DNA of 64,000 nt, taken from the NCBI GenBank assembly GCA_029260345.1, contig JAJDDK010000005.1, positions 620,001-684,000 of the forward strand, given 5' to 3'. This document shows, in pieces, positions 50,454-60,748 of this stretch. Position 1 is the stretch's first letter. Each line of letters begins with the position of its first letter. The notes beneath the pieces are model-generated. The model made no database searches. It saw only the letters and a list, made by a program, of their open reading frames with translations, and was not told where the DNA came from. This DNA comes from Phycisphaerales bacterium. Lineage in GTDB: Bacteria > Planctomycetota > Phycisphaerae > Phycisphaerales > UBA1924. The position numbers and the translations under genes are program-made.

Positions 50454-51767
50454 TCAGGAGGCGTCCAGCCGGACAGCGTCCATCAATTCGGAAGCGACGC
50501 CATCGGCGAAGAGGAATCCCTGTTCGGTGAGACGCCAGCGATCGACTTCGATTTGCAGATGGCCCTGCCCTTGGAGGCGCTGGGCGGCGGCTTGCAGCTT
50601 TGGAGCTGAATTGAGCGCTTCGGCTTGTTTGAGGAGGTCGGATGCCGGAAGACCTTCCGCAAGACGGATACCCATCATGAGGCGTTCGGTAAAGGTGCGC
50701 CGGGGGTCGGGCAATTCGAGATCGATCACCGGGCTTGCGGCGGTCGCGTTGACTCCATCCATCCAATCCGAAAGTCGCGGCACATTCTTCCAGCGAGCGC
50801 CGGCGGGAATCCCCGTTGTTTCGTCGCGTGTCACCACGTGCCCCGATGCGGACGGGCCGGCGGCGAGCCATGAATCGTTTCGCCAGTATGCGAGATTGTG
50901 CTGTGATTGGGCGCTGCCAGAGCCATTCGAAATGCGCTTTGCAAAATTGCTGACTTCATATCGGTCAAAACCAGCGCGATTCAACGTTTCGTTGACCAAG
51001 GTCTGCATTTCGGCGCAGAGATCTTCATCGATGGGAGTGAAATCGCCGCGCTCAACGCGCTTGGTCATGGCGGTGTTGGGCTCGTAAGTGAGGCAATACG
51101 CGCTGACATGTTCGACGCCGGGGTCGAGCGCCAGCGCCGTGTCGAGATCCGTCGCGACGTCGGCGAGGGTCTGGCCGGGGATAGCGTAGATCAGGTCAAC
51201 TGAACGGCGTTCGATGCCGGCGTCGGCGGCGAGCTGGAGCGCACGCTGGACATTGCGCGGCTCGTGCCAGCGTTCGAGAGTCTTGAGGTGGACCAAGTTG
51301 AACGATTGGGCGCCGACGGAGACGCGGTTGACGGCGCCGCCGGCGAGGATGGTCATGAGTTCAGGGGAAACGGTCTCGGGATTGCATTCGACGGTGAATT
51401 CGCCCTCGCCGCGCCGGATGGCGTCAAGCTTGAAATGGTCGTCGAGCGTGGCGAGCAGGCAGCGCCAGAGGTCGGGGCGCAGCAGGCTGGGCGTGCCGCC
51501 TCCGATAAAGACGGTGTTCAGGCCGCTTGCCGCATCTGCGTGCGGCGCCAGGGCGGCGAGTTCGCGCTGGAGCGATGCAACGAATGCCTCTTGCCTGTCT
51601 TGCGAATCGACGAAGCTATAGAAATCGCAGTAGTGGCACTTGTGGAAACAGAACGGGACGTGGATGTAAAGGGATTTGGCCGGTTCATGGGGCAAATCCA
51701 GTGCTTCGGCGGCGGAGTGCCGTTGAGTCGAGGAGAGGATCGGGATAGGCTCAATGTGCGTCGCCAT
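50454..51767 (-). CDS. hemW: Radical SAM heme chaperone HemW/coproporphyrinogen oxidase-like
   Basis: 437 residues. Radical SAM iron-sulfur cluster motif C-x3-C-x2-C at Cys40, Cys44 and Cys47 (PFCFHKCHYCDF), then FIGGGTPSLL, ECNPETVS, NRVSVGAQSFN and HNLAYWRNDSWLAAGPSASG. These match HemW, which hands heme to membrane proteins; the cysteine pattern is unlike HemN's longer form. Length is typical. Divergent from the FHA gene, with starts 29 bp apart. Confidence 0.92.
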   Translation of the reverse strand: MATHIEPIPILSSTQRHSAAEALDLPHEPAKSLYIHVPFCFHKCHYCDFYSFVDSQDRQEAFVASLQRELAALAPHADAASGLNTVFIGGGTPSLLRPDLWRCLLATLDDHFKLDAIRRGEGEFTVECNPETVSPELMTILAGGAVNRVSVGAQSFNLVHLKTLERWHEPRNVQRALQLAADAGIERRSVDLIYAIPGQTLADVATDLDTALALDPGVEHVSAYCLTYEPNTAMTKRVERGDFTPIDEDLCAEMQTLVNETLNRAGFDRYEVSNFAKRISNGSGSAQSQHNLAYWRNDSWLAAGPSASGHVVTRDETTGIPAGARWKNVPRLSDWMDGVNATAASPVIDLELPDPRRTFTERLMMGIRLAEGLPASDLLKQAEALNSAPKLQAAAQRLQGQGHLQIEVDRWRLTEQGFLFADGVASELMDAVRLDAS

Positions 51768-51796
51768 GAGTGGCTCGGGATAGAATAGGATCGTTG

Positions 51797-52354
51797 ATGG
51801 CCGGGCCGCGCTCGGTCGGTCAGGATTGCGAAGCAGAGAAAGGCGCCCGACGCGTGGACATTCGTCTGATTCGATTTAAAGAGGATGGTGAGTCGCGCGA
51901 CTTTCGTGTCACCAATGATCGATGCCTGATCGGTCGGCAGGCGACATGTGATCTGCCGATTCCGCTCTCCAGCGTATCGCGCGAGCATTGCGAAATTTTC
52001 GCTCGCGACGGCGCCGTCTACATGAAAGACCTCGGTTCGCGGAACGGCACGTTTCGCAATGAGGAGCGCGTCGAGGGAGAAGTGCAGCTTGAACCCGGCG
52101 ATCGCGTCGCCATCGGGCCGATTATTTTCACCGTGCAGATTGACGGTGACCCGGCCGAAGTCGAGCCGCCGCTGATGGAGGCGCCGACACTGACGACGGC
52201 CAAGCCGCAGTCAAGCTCGGGCAGCGCCAGCGCCAAGGGTGGCGGCGACGACAGCGCCTCGGAGCTTTCCGATTTGATCAAACAGATGCAGTCGGAAGAC
52301 TCGAGCGTTTTTGATCTGGATATGTATCTCGACGAGGATGACGACGAGTCCTGA
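51797..52354 (+). CDS. FHA-domain protein
   Basis: 185 residues from the ATG at 51797 (AGGAT upstream); a GTG at 51854 (VDIRLIRF) is an alternative start directly at the domain. The forkhead-associated domain spans about residues 20-110 with CLIGRQATCDLPIPLSSVSREHCEIF and MKDLGSRNGTF, the phosphothreonine-binding loops. The C-terminal third is low-complexity Ser/Gly then acidic (DLDMYLDEDDDES). Binds phosphothreonine partners, so a link to Ser/Thr kinase signalling is inferred. A small zinc-ribbon gene is convergent, 16 bp away. Confidence 0.9.
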   Translation: MAGPRSVGQDCEAEKGARRVDIRLIRFKEDGESRDFRVTNDRCLIGRQATCDLPIPLSSVSREHCEIFARDGAVYMKDLGSRNGTFRNEERVEGEVQLEPGDRVAIGPIIFTVQIDGDPAEVEPPLMEAPTLTTAKPQSSSGSASAKGGGDDSASELSDLIKQMQSEDSSVFDLDMYLDEDDDES

Positions 52355-52370
52355 CGCGGCGGCGCTGAAC

Positions 52371-52580
52371 TCAGGTCGTTTCGACGTCCACATCCGTTTC
52401 AGAAACGGGCGGTTGCGGCGTCGGTTTGGGCGCGGGTCCCGCCTTGGCGATTGTGGGAATGCGAATGCTGGAGCCGCACCCGCGGCAGCGCACGGTGCGT
52501 CCTCGGGCTTCCCCCGGCACGGACAGCACGCGCCGGCACATCAAATTCGGGCACATAATTCGGATGGTCTTCGTGGACAT
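52371..52580 (-). CDS. Small zinc-ribbon protein
   Basis: 69 residues from the ATG at 52580 with GGAGA upstream. Two cysteine pairs (C-PNLM-C and CRGC) separated by an RVLSVPGEARGRTVR linker make a zinc ribbon of the type seen in many planctomycete regulatory proteins. The rest is Pro-rich, with a Thr/Val tail. The open frame continues upstream (to 52709) but only this start has a ribosome site. Function unknown. Confidence 0.75.
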   Translation of the reverse strand: MSTKTIRIMCPNLMCRRVLSVPGEARGRTVRCRGCGSSIRIPTIAKAGPAPKPTPQPPVSETDVDVETT

Positions 52581-52672
52581 CGGATCGTCTCCACCAGCAC
52601 GGCTTCGGTTCTCTATCGGCGTCTGACGAGGCCGCGATAAGCGAAGTTGACCGCGATGGGGGTGAGGCGTGA

Positions 52673-54100
<1,428 letters not shown>

Positions 54101-54170
54101 ATTGAGTGGATGACCGTTGAGGAACGGCGCGAAGCGAACCGATAGGGGAGAAGCCGCGCCGCGGCGTTCC

Positions 54171-55472
54171 ATGAGCGCACAGGAAAAAGACATCTCGAAG
54201 GGCCCGGTTCAACCCCAGCGCCACCGTATTGGACTGCGCCGGCGCGTCATTGACAGCGCCGGGTTGTTTTCACGCGGTCTCGCCATGGGCGCCGCCGATA
54301 TCGTGCCGGGCGTCAGCGGCGGAACAATTGCGCTCATCAGCGGTGTGTATGAACGATTGATCGACGCCTTGGGTTCGTTGTCCCCGGCGTTTCTGGCGCC
54401 GTTGTTTCGGGGCAAAGTGAAAGAGTCCGCGTCGCGGTTCTTTGAGATGCACTGGCAGGTGCTAATCCCGCTCTTTGCGGGGGTGATGATCGCCGTGGTG
54501 GCGATGAGCCGCGTGATTCCATCGCTGATGGAGGATCACCCGGGCGCCACCTACGCATTCTTCTTCGGGCTGATTGCGGCGGCGGTGTGGGCGCCGTTTG
54601 CGCGTATGAAGACGCGATCGGCGACGCATGTTGTTGTCGCAGTTGTCGCGGCGGTGGGGGCGTGGCTGTTCGTCGGCTTGCAGCCACAAGGCGTGGATTT
54701 ACGTGTGGTGCGGCATGATGCGGGCGCGATCACGGTGGTGTACGACGCCAAGATTCGGAGTCACGCGGATATCGAGGCAATGCGGGATGTTGGCGTCAGC
54801 GCCATTGGAGCGATGCCGACGCGCCTGGCTGTCGTGGACGAGAAGGGTGTTCTTGACGAACTGGAGGCGCCGTTCGATGAGTTTGAAGTCATCGCGTTTG
54901 ATGATTCCGATGGGTTGAAGGAATGGGCGATTGAATCGGGCGAGCCGCTGGTTGTGCTTGAAGCGCGGCGGGCGTCAGTGCCGTGGATCTTCGTGTGCGG
55001 TGTGATCGCCATCAGTGCGATGATTCTGCCAGGCATCAGCGGCGCTTTCTTGCTGCTTTTTCTGGGGCAATATCACGCCGTGTTGTCGTCAATTCATGGC
55101 GTGATTGATCCGGTTCTGGCGGCGGTCTTCGGCGCCGAGGCTGCGGCGCCTGAAATGGCGCCCCAAAGCTGGCTTGAGAACGCAACATTTCTTGGCGTTT
55201 TCAATCTGGGTGTGCTGATCGGGATTGTTTCCTTCAGCCGCGTGGTGCGGTGGCTGCTGAATCACGCGCATGATGCGACGATGGCGGCGTTGACCGGGCT
55301 CATGATCGGCGCGCTTCGGCAACCGGCGGGTGAAGTCGTGCAGGCGGGCGCCGGCGCCGCAGAAAATTATTGGGTCGTGATCGGCGTGTCCGTCGCGGGC
55401 GGCGCGGCTTTGGTCACGGCGCTCAACTTGCTGGATTCGCGTTTGCGATCACGGCGATTGTCGGCAAGTTGA
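54171..55472 (+). CDS. DUF368 membrane protein (polyprenyl-phosphate transporter family)
   Basis: 433 residues from the ATG at 54171. Two copies of the family motif: AADIVPGVSGGTIALISGVYERL near the start and MILPGISGAFLLLFLGQYHAVL in the second half. About eight helices. Members flip undecaprenyl phosphate back across the membrane. Between the halves is a soluble insertion (about residues 185-275, HADIEAMRDVGVSAIGAMPT...FEVIAFDDSDGLKEWAIE) not typical of DUF368 and of unknown role. Its 3' end overlaps the next, convergent gene by 106 bp. Confidence 0.88.
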   Translation: MSAQEKDISKGPVQPQRHRIGLRRRVIDSAGLFSRGLAMGAADIVPGVSGGTIALISGVYERLIDALGSLSPAFLAPLFRGKVKESASRFFEMHWQVLIPLFAGVMIAVVAMSRVIPSLMEDHPGATYAFFFGLIAAAVWAPFARMKTRSATHVVVAVVAAVGAWLFVGLQPQGVDLRVVRHDAGAITVVYDAKIRSHADIEAMRDVGVSAIGAMPTRLAVVDEKGVLDELEAPFDEFEVIAFDDSDGLKEWAIESGEPLVVLEARRASVPWIFVCGVIAISAMILPGISGAFLLLFLGQYHAVLSSIHGVIDPVLAAVFGAEAAAPEMAPQSWLENATFLGVFNLGVLIGIVSFSRVVRWLLNHAHDATMAALTGLMIGALRQPAGEVVQAGAGAAENYWVVIGVSVAGGAALVTALNLLDSRLRSRRLSAS

Positions 55473-55870
55473 ATCGCGAGTGAGCCTTCGGGGGCCACTG
55501 GTAGGATTGGTCTCGCCCGTTGAGGCTTTGGTGTGTCTTCGGTGAGTTCGGCGCCGCATTCGGGACAGGTGCGTGCGCTCAAGCCGCGCATGTCGTATTC
55601 GCAGACGACGCATACATGCGATGGTTTTGAACGCGGCTGGAATGACAGCAACAGAGCGATAAACACGATGATGCCGGCGAACAACGACGCGAGCGTGACA
55701 AGCCAACTGGCGTCTTCGTCAAAAACTGTTCGCACAAGCCAAACATCAAAGTGCGCCGACAGCACGATCGGCGGCGCCGCGAGCAATACCGCCGCAAAAG
55801 CGGGCCAGCGCCGGCGAAAGCGCCATGCGATGGTCCAGACGGCAATGGCATAGAGAACGACGAAAATCAC
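55367..55870 (-). CDS. Membrane protein with internal zinc ribbon
   Basis: 167 residues, GTG start. Two or three helices at the N-terminus (VVLYAIAVWTIAWRF, AFAAVLLAAPPIVL, LVTLASLFAGIIVFIALLL), then the ribbon C-V-V-C-EYDMRG...CPECGAEL, then a long polar tail rich in Pro, Arg and Thr. Same motif as the products at 11884-12429, 20080-20841 and 20838-21572, but here it is followed by 60 residues. The tail overlaps the 3' end of the DUF368 gene antisense by 106 bp. Function unknown. Confidence 0.7.
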   Translation of the reverse strand: MIFVVLYAIAVWTIAWRFRRRWPAFAAVLLAAPPIVLSAHFDVWLVRTVFDEDASWLVTLASLFAGIIVFIALLLSFQPRSKPSHVCVVCEYDMRGLSARTCPECGAELTEDTPKPQRARPILPVAPEGSLAIQLADNRRDRKRESSKLSAVTKAAPPATDTPITTQ

Positions 55871-56029
55871 AATTGATTCTAGGAGTACGAGAAACGCCCC
55901 TCAGCCGAAAGCCGCATTTGTCGACCGTTTTCCTGGATGACGGTTGTTCGGGGGTTCAGCCCGGCGGTACAAATGAGACCAGCGCGAACTCCTTCGGGGC
56001 GTGCCCGCGCGGAAAAAGGGAGCAGAGTG

Positions 56030-57595
56030 ATGAGCCAAGTGATCGGACGCCTTTTGATTGTCTCCGGGTTCGTGCTTTCCGCGAACTGTGTTGCATCAGC
56101 ATCCTGGACTTCGGACGCCGCGATGAACACGGTGATCACAGCGACGGCCGGTGATCAAGTGCAGCCGAAGATTGTTCCAACAGATGACGGCGGGGCATAC
56201 ATCTCGTGGTTTGATTCGCTTGGCAATGGCTTTGATGTGTACGTGATGCGTCTGGATGCGAATGGCGATCCCGTGTGGGCGAACCCAACGCTGGTGGCCG
56301 ATCGTTCATTCAGTTCCACGCAGGATTATGGACTGTCAATTGACTCGTCAGGGAGTGCGCTGCTCGCATTCCGTGATGATCGTTTGAGCCCGCTTCAGAT
56401 CACCGCGAATCGTGTCGCGCCGGACGGCACGCTGACGTGGGGCGTGATGGGCGTGCAGGTGAGCAGTGGCTCGGCGTTCTTTGCGTCGCCGAGGGTTGCG
56501 GGCGGCAGCGATGGGTCGGTGTACGTCGCGTGGACGGAAGACACAACGGCCCGCATCACCAGTCTTGATTCGAGCGGATTGGAACAATGGACGGACACGC
56601 TGACCGATCCGACAGGGCAGAGCTTCAGCCCGAGCGATCTGCAAGCGTCCGATGCGCCGGGTGAGTCCGGCGAAGTGGTGATGCTGATTGCGCGGCAGGG
56701 TAATTTTGCGGTGCCGCGTCACCTCTACGGTCAGAAATTTGATTCCGCAGGCAATCGGTTGTGGGGGATGAACTCGACGGCGATTTTCACGAGCGGGTCG
56801 CTGCAATTTGGCAATTTCCCGACGTGTGTGCCGGACGGCGCCGGCGGCATGGTGGTGGGGTGGTACAGCAGTTCGCCGAGTTTGCAGTGCTGGGTGCAGC
56901 GGATTGATGCGACGGGCAGCGCTGAATTGCCGGTCAATGGTTTGCCGGTGTCAACCAATGCGGCACGGCTGCGCGTGAGTCCGAGTGTGGCCTACGACGC
57001 CGCGACCGGATCGATTTATTCAACGTGGACGGAGCTGAACGGGGCGCAATCGCAGTTTGGCGTGTTCGCGCAGCGTGTGATGAATGGCGCGCGACAGTGG
57101 ACGGACGATGGCGCTGTGATTGAGCCCGTTGGCGCTACGGAATTCACGCAGGCGCGAACGCTGGTGTATCCCGATGGCAATCCCGGGTCGTTCTATGTGC
57201 GCACGATCGCGTTCGACAATCAGGCGATTGACGGCGCGAAGCTCAATGCGGGGGATGGTTCAAACGTGTGGTCAGCGGATGTATCGACGGCGACGTCGGG
57301 CAAGTCGCGCATGGCGGGCGCGATCACGGGCGGGCAGGCGGTGCTGGTGTGGACGGACACGCGCGATGATGCGGGCGATCTGTATGCGCAGAATGTGCGT
57401 GAAGATGGCGCGCTGGGCGGCGGAATCCCCGCTGATTTAAATGGTGATGGGTTTGTCAACGGTTCAGATCTTGCGTCGCTGCTTGCGGCGTGGGGGCCGT
57501 GCATGGATGTGAACAACTGCCCGGCGGATCTGAACGGTGATGGCGTGGTGAATGGGTCCGATCTGGCTGGGCTGCTGGCGGTGTGGACGGGGTGA
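56030..57595 (+). CDS. Secreted beta-propeller-like protein with C-terminal dockerin-like repeats
   Basis: 521 residues from the ATG at 56030, with AAAGGGAGCAGAG upstream. Signal peptide (RLLIVSGFVLSANCVASA). The main domain has regular blade-like repeats (DGGAYISWFDSLGNGFDVYVMRLDANGD, GSVYVAWTEDTTARITSLDSSG, GGMVVGWYSSSPSLQCWVQRID, GSIYSTWTELNGAQSQFGVFAQRV), suggesting a beta-propeller. The end has PADLNGDGFVNGSDLASLLAAWG and PADLNGDGVVNGSDLAGLLAVW. Lectin-like or structural role inferred. The stop is followed immediately by a dispersed repeat. Confidence 0.83.
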   Translation: MSQVIGRLLIVSGFVLSANCVASASWTSDAAMNTVITATAGDQVQPKIVPTDDGGAYISWFDSLGNGFDVYVMRLDANGDPVWANPTLVADRSFSSTQDYGLSIDSSGSALLAFRDDRLSPLQITANRVAPDGTLTWGVMGVQVSSGSAFFASPRVAGGSDGSVYVAWTEDTTARITSLDSSGLEQWTDTLTDPTGQSFSPSDLQASDAPGESGEVVMLIARQGNFAVPRHLYGQKFDSAGNRLWGMNSTAIFTSGSLQFGNFPTCVPDGAGGMVVGWYSSSPSLQCWVQRIDATGSAELPVNGLPVSTNAARLRVSPSVAYDAATGSIYSTWTELNGAQSQFGVFAQRVMNGARQWTDDGAVIEPVGATEFTQARTLVYPDGNPGSFYVRTIAFDNQAIDGAKLNAGDGSNVWSADVSTATSGKSRMAGAITGGQAVLVWTDTRDDAGDLYAQNVREDGALGGGIPADLNGDGFVNGSDLASLLAAWGPCMDVNNCPADLNGDGVVNGSDLAGLLAVWTG

Positions 57596-57597
57596 TC

Positions 57598-57812
57598 AGA
57601 GCCGCGAGCGCAAGCGAGTGGTCACATATGCGCGTTTGTAGTGCCTGCGAAGGTCTGAGTTGGGGCGTTTGTTGATGCTCAACCATGCCCACGCGGACGT
57701 GGGCATGCCACCCGACGAACTCGTTTCGTTTCATTTGCCGATTACGTGTGCCGAGGGTGCCCCTCACCCGGCGGCGCTGCGCTTCGCCGACCTCTCCCGA
57801 GGGAGAGGTGGG
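57598..57812. repeat. Three repeat types in gap before DUF444 gene
   Basis: First, AGAGCCGCGAGCGCAAGCGA directly after the stop codon. Second, a perfect palindrome CATGCCCACG-CGGA-CGTGGGCATG at 57684-57707. Third, 57756-57812, a copy of the GGGAGAGG family (CCCTCACCCGGCGGCGCTGC...CTCTCCCGAGGGAGAGG). The first two recur in the same order and spacing after the dockerin gene ending at 63664. Confidence 0.7.
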
Positions 57813-57813
57813 A

Positions 57814-58941
57814 TCATTTGCCGGGAGTGAAGAACGTGCGCAACGAATCCATGATGTCGTCGCGGTCATTGACGCGGCTGGTGATCAGCTCCGGGCCGTC
57901 GTCGTGCTTCACGCTCGTGCATCGCCCATCGGGAAACGCTTCCTGCAAAACATTGATGAAGTGACCACTGCCGTAAGCGCTGGCGACCTGGCAATAGCCG
58001 AACATGTTGCAGGCGGGGAGCAGTGACTCGTTGAGGAGTTTCACCGCGGTGCGATTGTCGGATTCCGACGAGTTGTCGCCGTCGGAGAAGTGAAACAGGT
58101 AGATGTTCCAGTCGTTCGGATCGTAATTGCGCTGAAGCAATTCCAGACATGTCGCGTAGGCGCTTGAGATGCGCGTGCCGCCGTCTTCGCGGATGGAATA
58201 GAACGTATCCTTGTCCACTTCCTTAGCGCGCACGTCGTGCACGATGTAGCGGCTTTCAACGCCTTCGTAATTGCGGCGCAGCCACGTGTCGATCCAGAAC
58301 GCTTCGAGGCGCACGAGTTCTTTCTGCTCGCCGCCCATCGAGCCGGAGACGTCCATCATGTAAACGATCACCGCGTTTGATTGCGGCGCCTTCACCTCTT
58401 CCCAGCTTCGGTAGCGCATGTCGCGCTTGATGGGAATGATGACGGGATCGTCGGGGTCGTAGTCGCCGCTGAGGAGTTGGCGCTTGAGCGCTTCTCGATA
58501 ACTGCGCTTGAAGTGTCGAAGGGATTCGGGGCCGGTCTGGCGTACGCCGCTGTATTTGTCGCGGATCGTGGTGAGGCGGTGACTGCCTTTGGGCTTGATG
58601 CGCGGCAGTTGCAATTCCTCTCCGAGAATGTCGGCGAGCTCTTCCAGCGAAACATCGACTTCAAGAACGTGCTTGCCCGGTTCATCGCCGCCGGGGGTCT
58701 GGCCGGCGCCTTGCTGACCGGCTGAGTCGCCCTCTTCGCCTTCACCCATCCCGACGCCGGGCGAATTTTCGCCGTAGCGGAATGTGGGGGAGTCGATGCC
58801 GTGGACGGGGACGGAGACGAGGCGCCGCCCCTCTTTGCCGAGGAAGTCTTCGCGGCTCAGGAATCGTCGCAAGTCCTTGCGGATCTTGCCTTTGACGATT
58901 TGACGGAAACGCTGATGATCTTGTTCGATGCGGGCGGCCAT
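57814..58941 (-). CDS. DUF444/YeaH-YhbH family protein
   Basis: 375 residues with GGAGG well placed before the ATG. N-terminal helical region (IEQDHQRFRQIVKGKIRKDLRRFLSRED), a Gly-rich hinge (GVGMGEGEEGDSAGQQGAGQ), an ELADILGEELQLPRIKPKG segment, and a von Willebrand A-like domain with MIDAS motif MDVSGSMGG and FSDGDNSSESDNRT. The family is usually co-located with prkA and spoVR in stress/nutrient response; neither is here. Cytoplasmic, with unknown biochemical role. Confidence 0.9.
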   Translation of the reverse strand: MAARIEQDHQRFRQIVKGKIRKDLRRFLSREDFLGKEGRRLVSVPVHGIDSPTFRYGENSPGVGMGEGEEGDSAGQQGAGQTPGGDEPGKHVLEVDVSLEELADILGEELQLPRIKPKGSHRLTTIRDKYSGVRQTGPESLRHFKRSYREALKRQLLSGDYDPDDPVIIPIKRDMRYRSWEEVKAPQSNAVIVYMMDVSGSMGGEQKELVRLEAFWIDTWLRRNYEGVESRYIVHDVRAKEVDKDTFYSIREDGGTRISSAYATCLELLQRNYDPNDWNIYLFHFSDGDNSSESDNRTAVKLLNESLLPACNMFGYCQVASAYGSGHFINVLQEAFPDGRCTSVKHDDGPELITSRVNDRDDIMDSLRTFFTPGK

Positions 58942-59067
58942 TCTGCCTCCGTGCTGCCGGCCCCGGCGTCCGGTTCATCTTAGGATCGGTCAGGGGGCGT
59001 CGGCGCGTGAGAAGGAGGGGGAAGGCCGCGGCTGCGATATTGGTGAAGATGGGTACGATCGCGGCCA

Positions 59068-59352
59068 ATGGCGGGCTATTCCAAAGATTCTGACGACAGC
59101 GGGAGCGAGCTTTGGCGCCTGAGCGGGCTCGGGATGGAATTCGCGTCCGCAATCGCGGTTGGCGGTCTGGCCGGCTGGCTCTTTGATCGTTGGCAGGGCA
59201 CGCAGCCGAATGGCGTTCTCGTGGGTCTGGTCGTGGGCATTGTCGGCGGGGGATTCAACCTCATTCGCCAAGCCATGGCGGCGAACAAGCGAGCCACGGA
59301 GCGTTTTCGCCGCAAGCATCCTGATGGGCTGAATAAGGAAGAGGATGACTGA
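59068..59352 (+). CDS. AtpZ/AtpI-like F0 assembly protein
   Basis: 94 residues. Polar N-terminus, then two helices (MEFASAIAVGGLAGWLFDRW and GVLVGLVVGIVGGGFNLIRQAM) separated by QGTQPNG, and a basic tail. This matches AtpZ/AtpI, which help assemble the c-ring or carry Mg2+. First gene of the F0 operon and overlaps the next gene by 8 bp. Confidence 0.85.
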   Translation: MAGYSKDSDDSGSELWRLSGLGMEFASAIAVGGLAGWLFDRWQGTQPNGVLVGLVVGIVGGGFNLIRQAMAANKRATERFRRKHPDGLNKEEDD

Positions 59353-59878
59353 GAGCTCCACCCAGTATCGCTCACCCGTGGATGCGGGGCCGGTTGTTGC
59401 GATCCCGGGAGGGAGGCTGGCGCTCTCCGCACTGGGCGGAATCCTGCTCGTGACGGTGGTCGCCGCCTTCATTGCCTGGAGTGTGCGGCAAGGGCCGGGA
59501 GCGCTTTCGGCGGTGGTCGGAGCGGGCGGCGCGGTGCTGGCGCATGGCGTTGCCGCGCTCATCGAGCAGCCTTGGAAACCGCGACCTTTGGGGCGGTGGG
59601 CATTCGCGATCATGCACGTTAGTTTGGCGTCGATCCTCGTCGTGCTGGCGTGGATTGGATTGCTATACTCGGCCCCCCAAATCGACTCGGCGAGCCTTGC
59701 GCTCTCCGCGTCAGGGGCATGGTTCGGCGGTTTGCTCGCCAAAGTTGCGGCTTTCGGCTCGTTCGCGAAAGCTGTGGAGAGCAATCCAACGAGGTTTGTA
59801 CGCAACGCGACGCCGCACGGAGCGGCGGAAGAGGAAACGCGACACGATGTTTCTGCCGACGATTCTCGCAGCCAGTGA
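59345..59878 (+). CDS. Membrane protein in atp operon (ATP synthase I-like)
   Basis: 177 residues with four helices (LALSALGGILLVTVVAAFIAW, ALSAVVGAGGAVLAHGVAALI, WAFAIMHVSLASILVVLAWIGLLY, GAWFGGLLAKVAAFGSF). Its position between the AtpZ-like gene and atpB, and the four-helix layout, fit the variable AtpI type. Its 3' end overlaps atpB by 32 bp. No catalytic motif; sequence conservation low, so the name is inferred from context. Confidence 0.7.
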   Translation: MTESSTQYRSPVDAGPVVAIPGGRLALSALGGILLVTVVAAFIAWSVRQGPGALSAVVGAGGAVLAHGVAALIEQPWKPRPLGRWAFAIMHVSLASILVVLAWIGLLYSAPQIDSASLALSASGAWFGGLLAKVAAFGSFAKAVESNPTRFVRNATPHGAAEEETRHDVSADDSRSQ

Positions 59879-60716
59879 CCCGATCAGCCACGTCGTGGAC
59901 AAGCCGCTCTTTGGCGGTTTCACCATGCATGTGGTCACGATGTTGGTCGCTTCGCTGCTGACCGTTTGGGTGTTGAACATCGCGGCCAAGCGCATCGCGA
60001 CCGGCAGCGAAAGTCAGGGTCACGATCGCTACGTCACCAAAGGCTCGTTCGCGCAGATGATCGAAGTGATCGTGCTCTATCTGCGCGACTCGGTCATTCG
60101 GCCTCAGCTTGGCAAGGACACGAACAAGTTTCTGCCCTATCTGCTGACGCTCTTCTTCTTCATTCTGTTCAACAATCTGCTCGGCCTTGTTCCTTTGGTG
60201 GATCTGCAGCATCTCTTCGGGATGCACACCACATTCATCGGCGGCACGGCGACGGGCAACCTCGCGGTGACGGGGGCGCTGGCGACCATCGCCTTCTTCG
60301 TCATCAACATCAGCGGCATGATTTATCTCGGTCCGAAGCATTACTTCTTGCATCTGACCGGCGGGGTGCCACTGACGCTCGGCATGATTCCGGTGATCCT
60401 GATCATGGTCCCGGTTGAGATCATGGGCATGTTCATCAAGCCGGCGGCGCTGGCCATTCGTTTGTTCGCCAACATGACGGCCGGGCACGTGCTGCTGGCC
60501 GTGCTGATGGGATTCACCGCAGCGGGCCTCGAAGCGATCGGGCCGGTCGGCGGCGCGCCGATCACGCTGATCTCGCTGGTCGCGGCGGTGGGCATCATGT
60601 TCCTGGAGATTTTCGTCGCCTTCCTGCAGGCATTCATCTTTATGTTCCTGACCGCGCTCTTTATCGCGCAGCTCAGGCATCATCCGGATGATCACGCCGA
60701 ACACGCGCATGCGTGA
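59847..60716 (+). CDS. atpB: ATP synthase subunit a (F0)
   Basis: 289 residues from the ATG at 59847. Six helices. The essential stator arginine is in LAIRLFANMTAGHVLLAVL, and the region FLQAFIFMFLTALFIAQL carries the last helix. N-terminal HVVDKPLFGGFTMHVVTM and DLQHLFGMHTTFIGGTATGNLAVTGALA are typical of the family. Forms the proton half-channels with the c-ring. Start chosen inside the previous gene because upstream frame is non-family. C-terminus is His-rich (HHPDDHAEHAHA). Confidence 0.95.
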   Translation: MFLPTILAASDPISHVVDKPLFGGFTMHVVTMLVASLLTVWVLNIAAKRIATGSESQGHDRYVTKGSFAQMIEVIVLYLRDSVIRPQLGKDTNKFLPYLLTLFFFILFNNLLGLVPLVDLQHLFGMHTTFIGGTATGNLAVTGALATIAFFVINISGMIYLGPKHYFLHLTGGVPLTLGMIPVILIMVPVEIMGMFIKPAALAIRLFANMTAGHVLLAVLMGFTAAGLEAIGPVGGAPITLISLVAAVGIMFLEIFVAFLQAFIFMFLTALFIAQLRHHPDDHAEHAHA

Positions 60717-60748
60717 GGCGGGCGACTGACTCGCGACACCTGTTCGGT

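Noticed and set aside
58990-59805. 271-codon minus-strand frame across the atp operon start
   Set aside because: Antisense to the AtpZ/AtpI-like genes and lacks a signal or domain.
59619-60710. 363-codon open frame antisense to atpB
   Set aside because: Arg/His/Gln-rich translation typical of the reverse frame of GC-rich genes; atpB and its neighbours explain the region.
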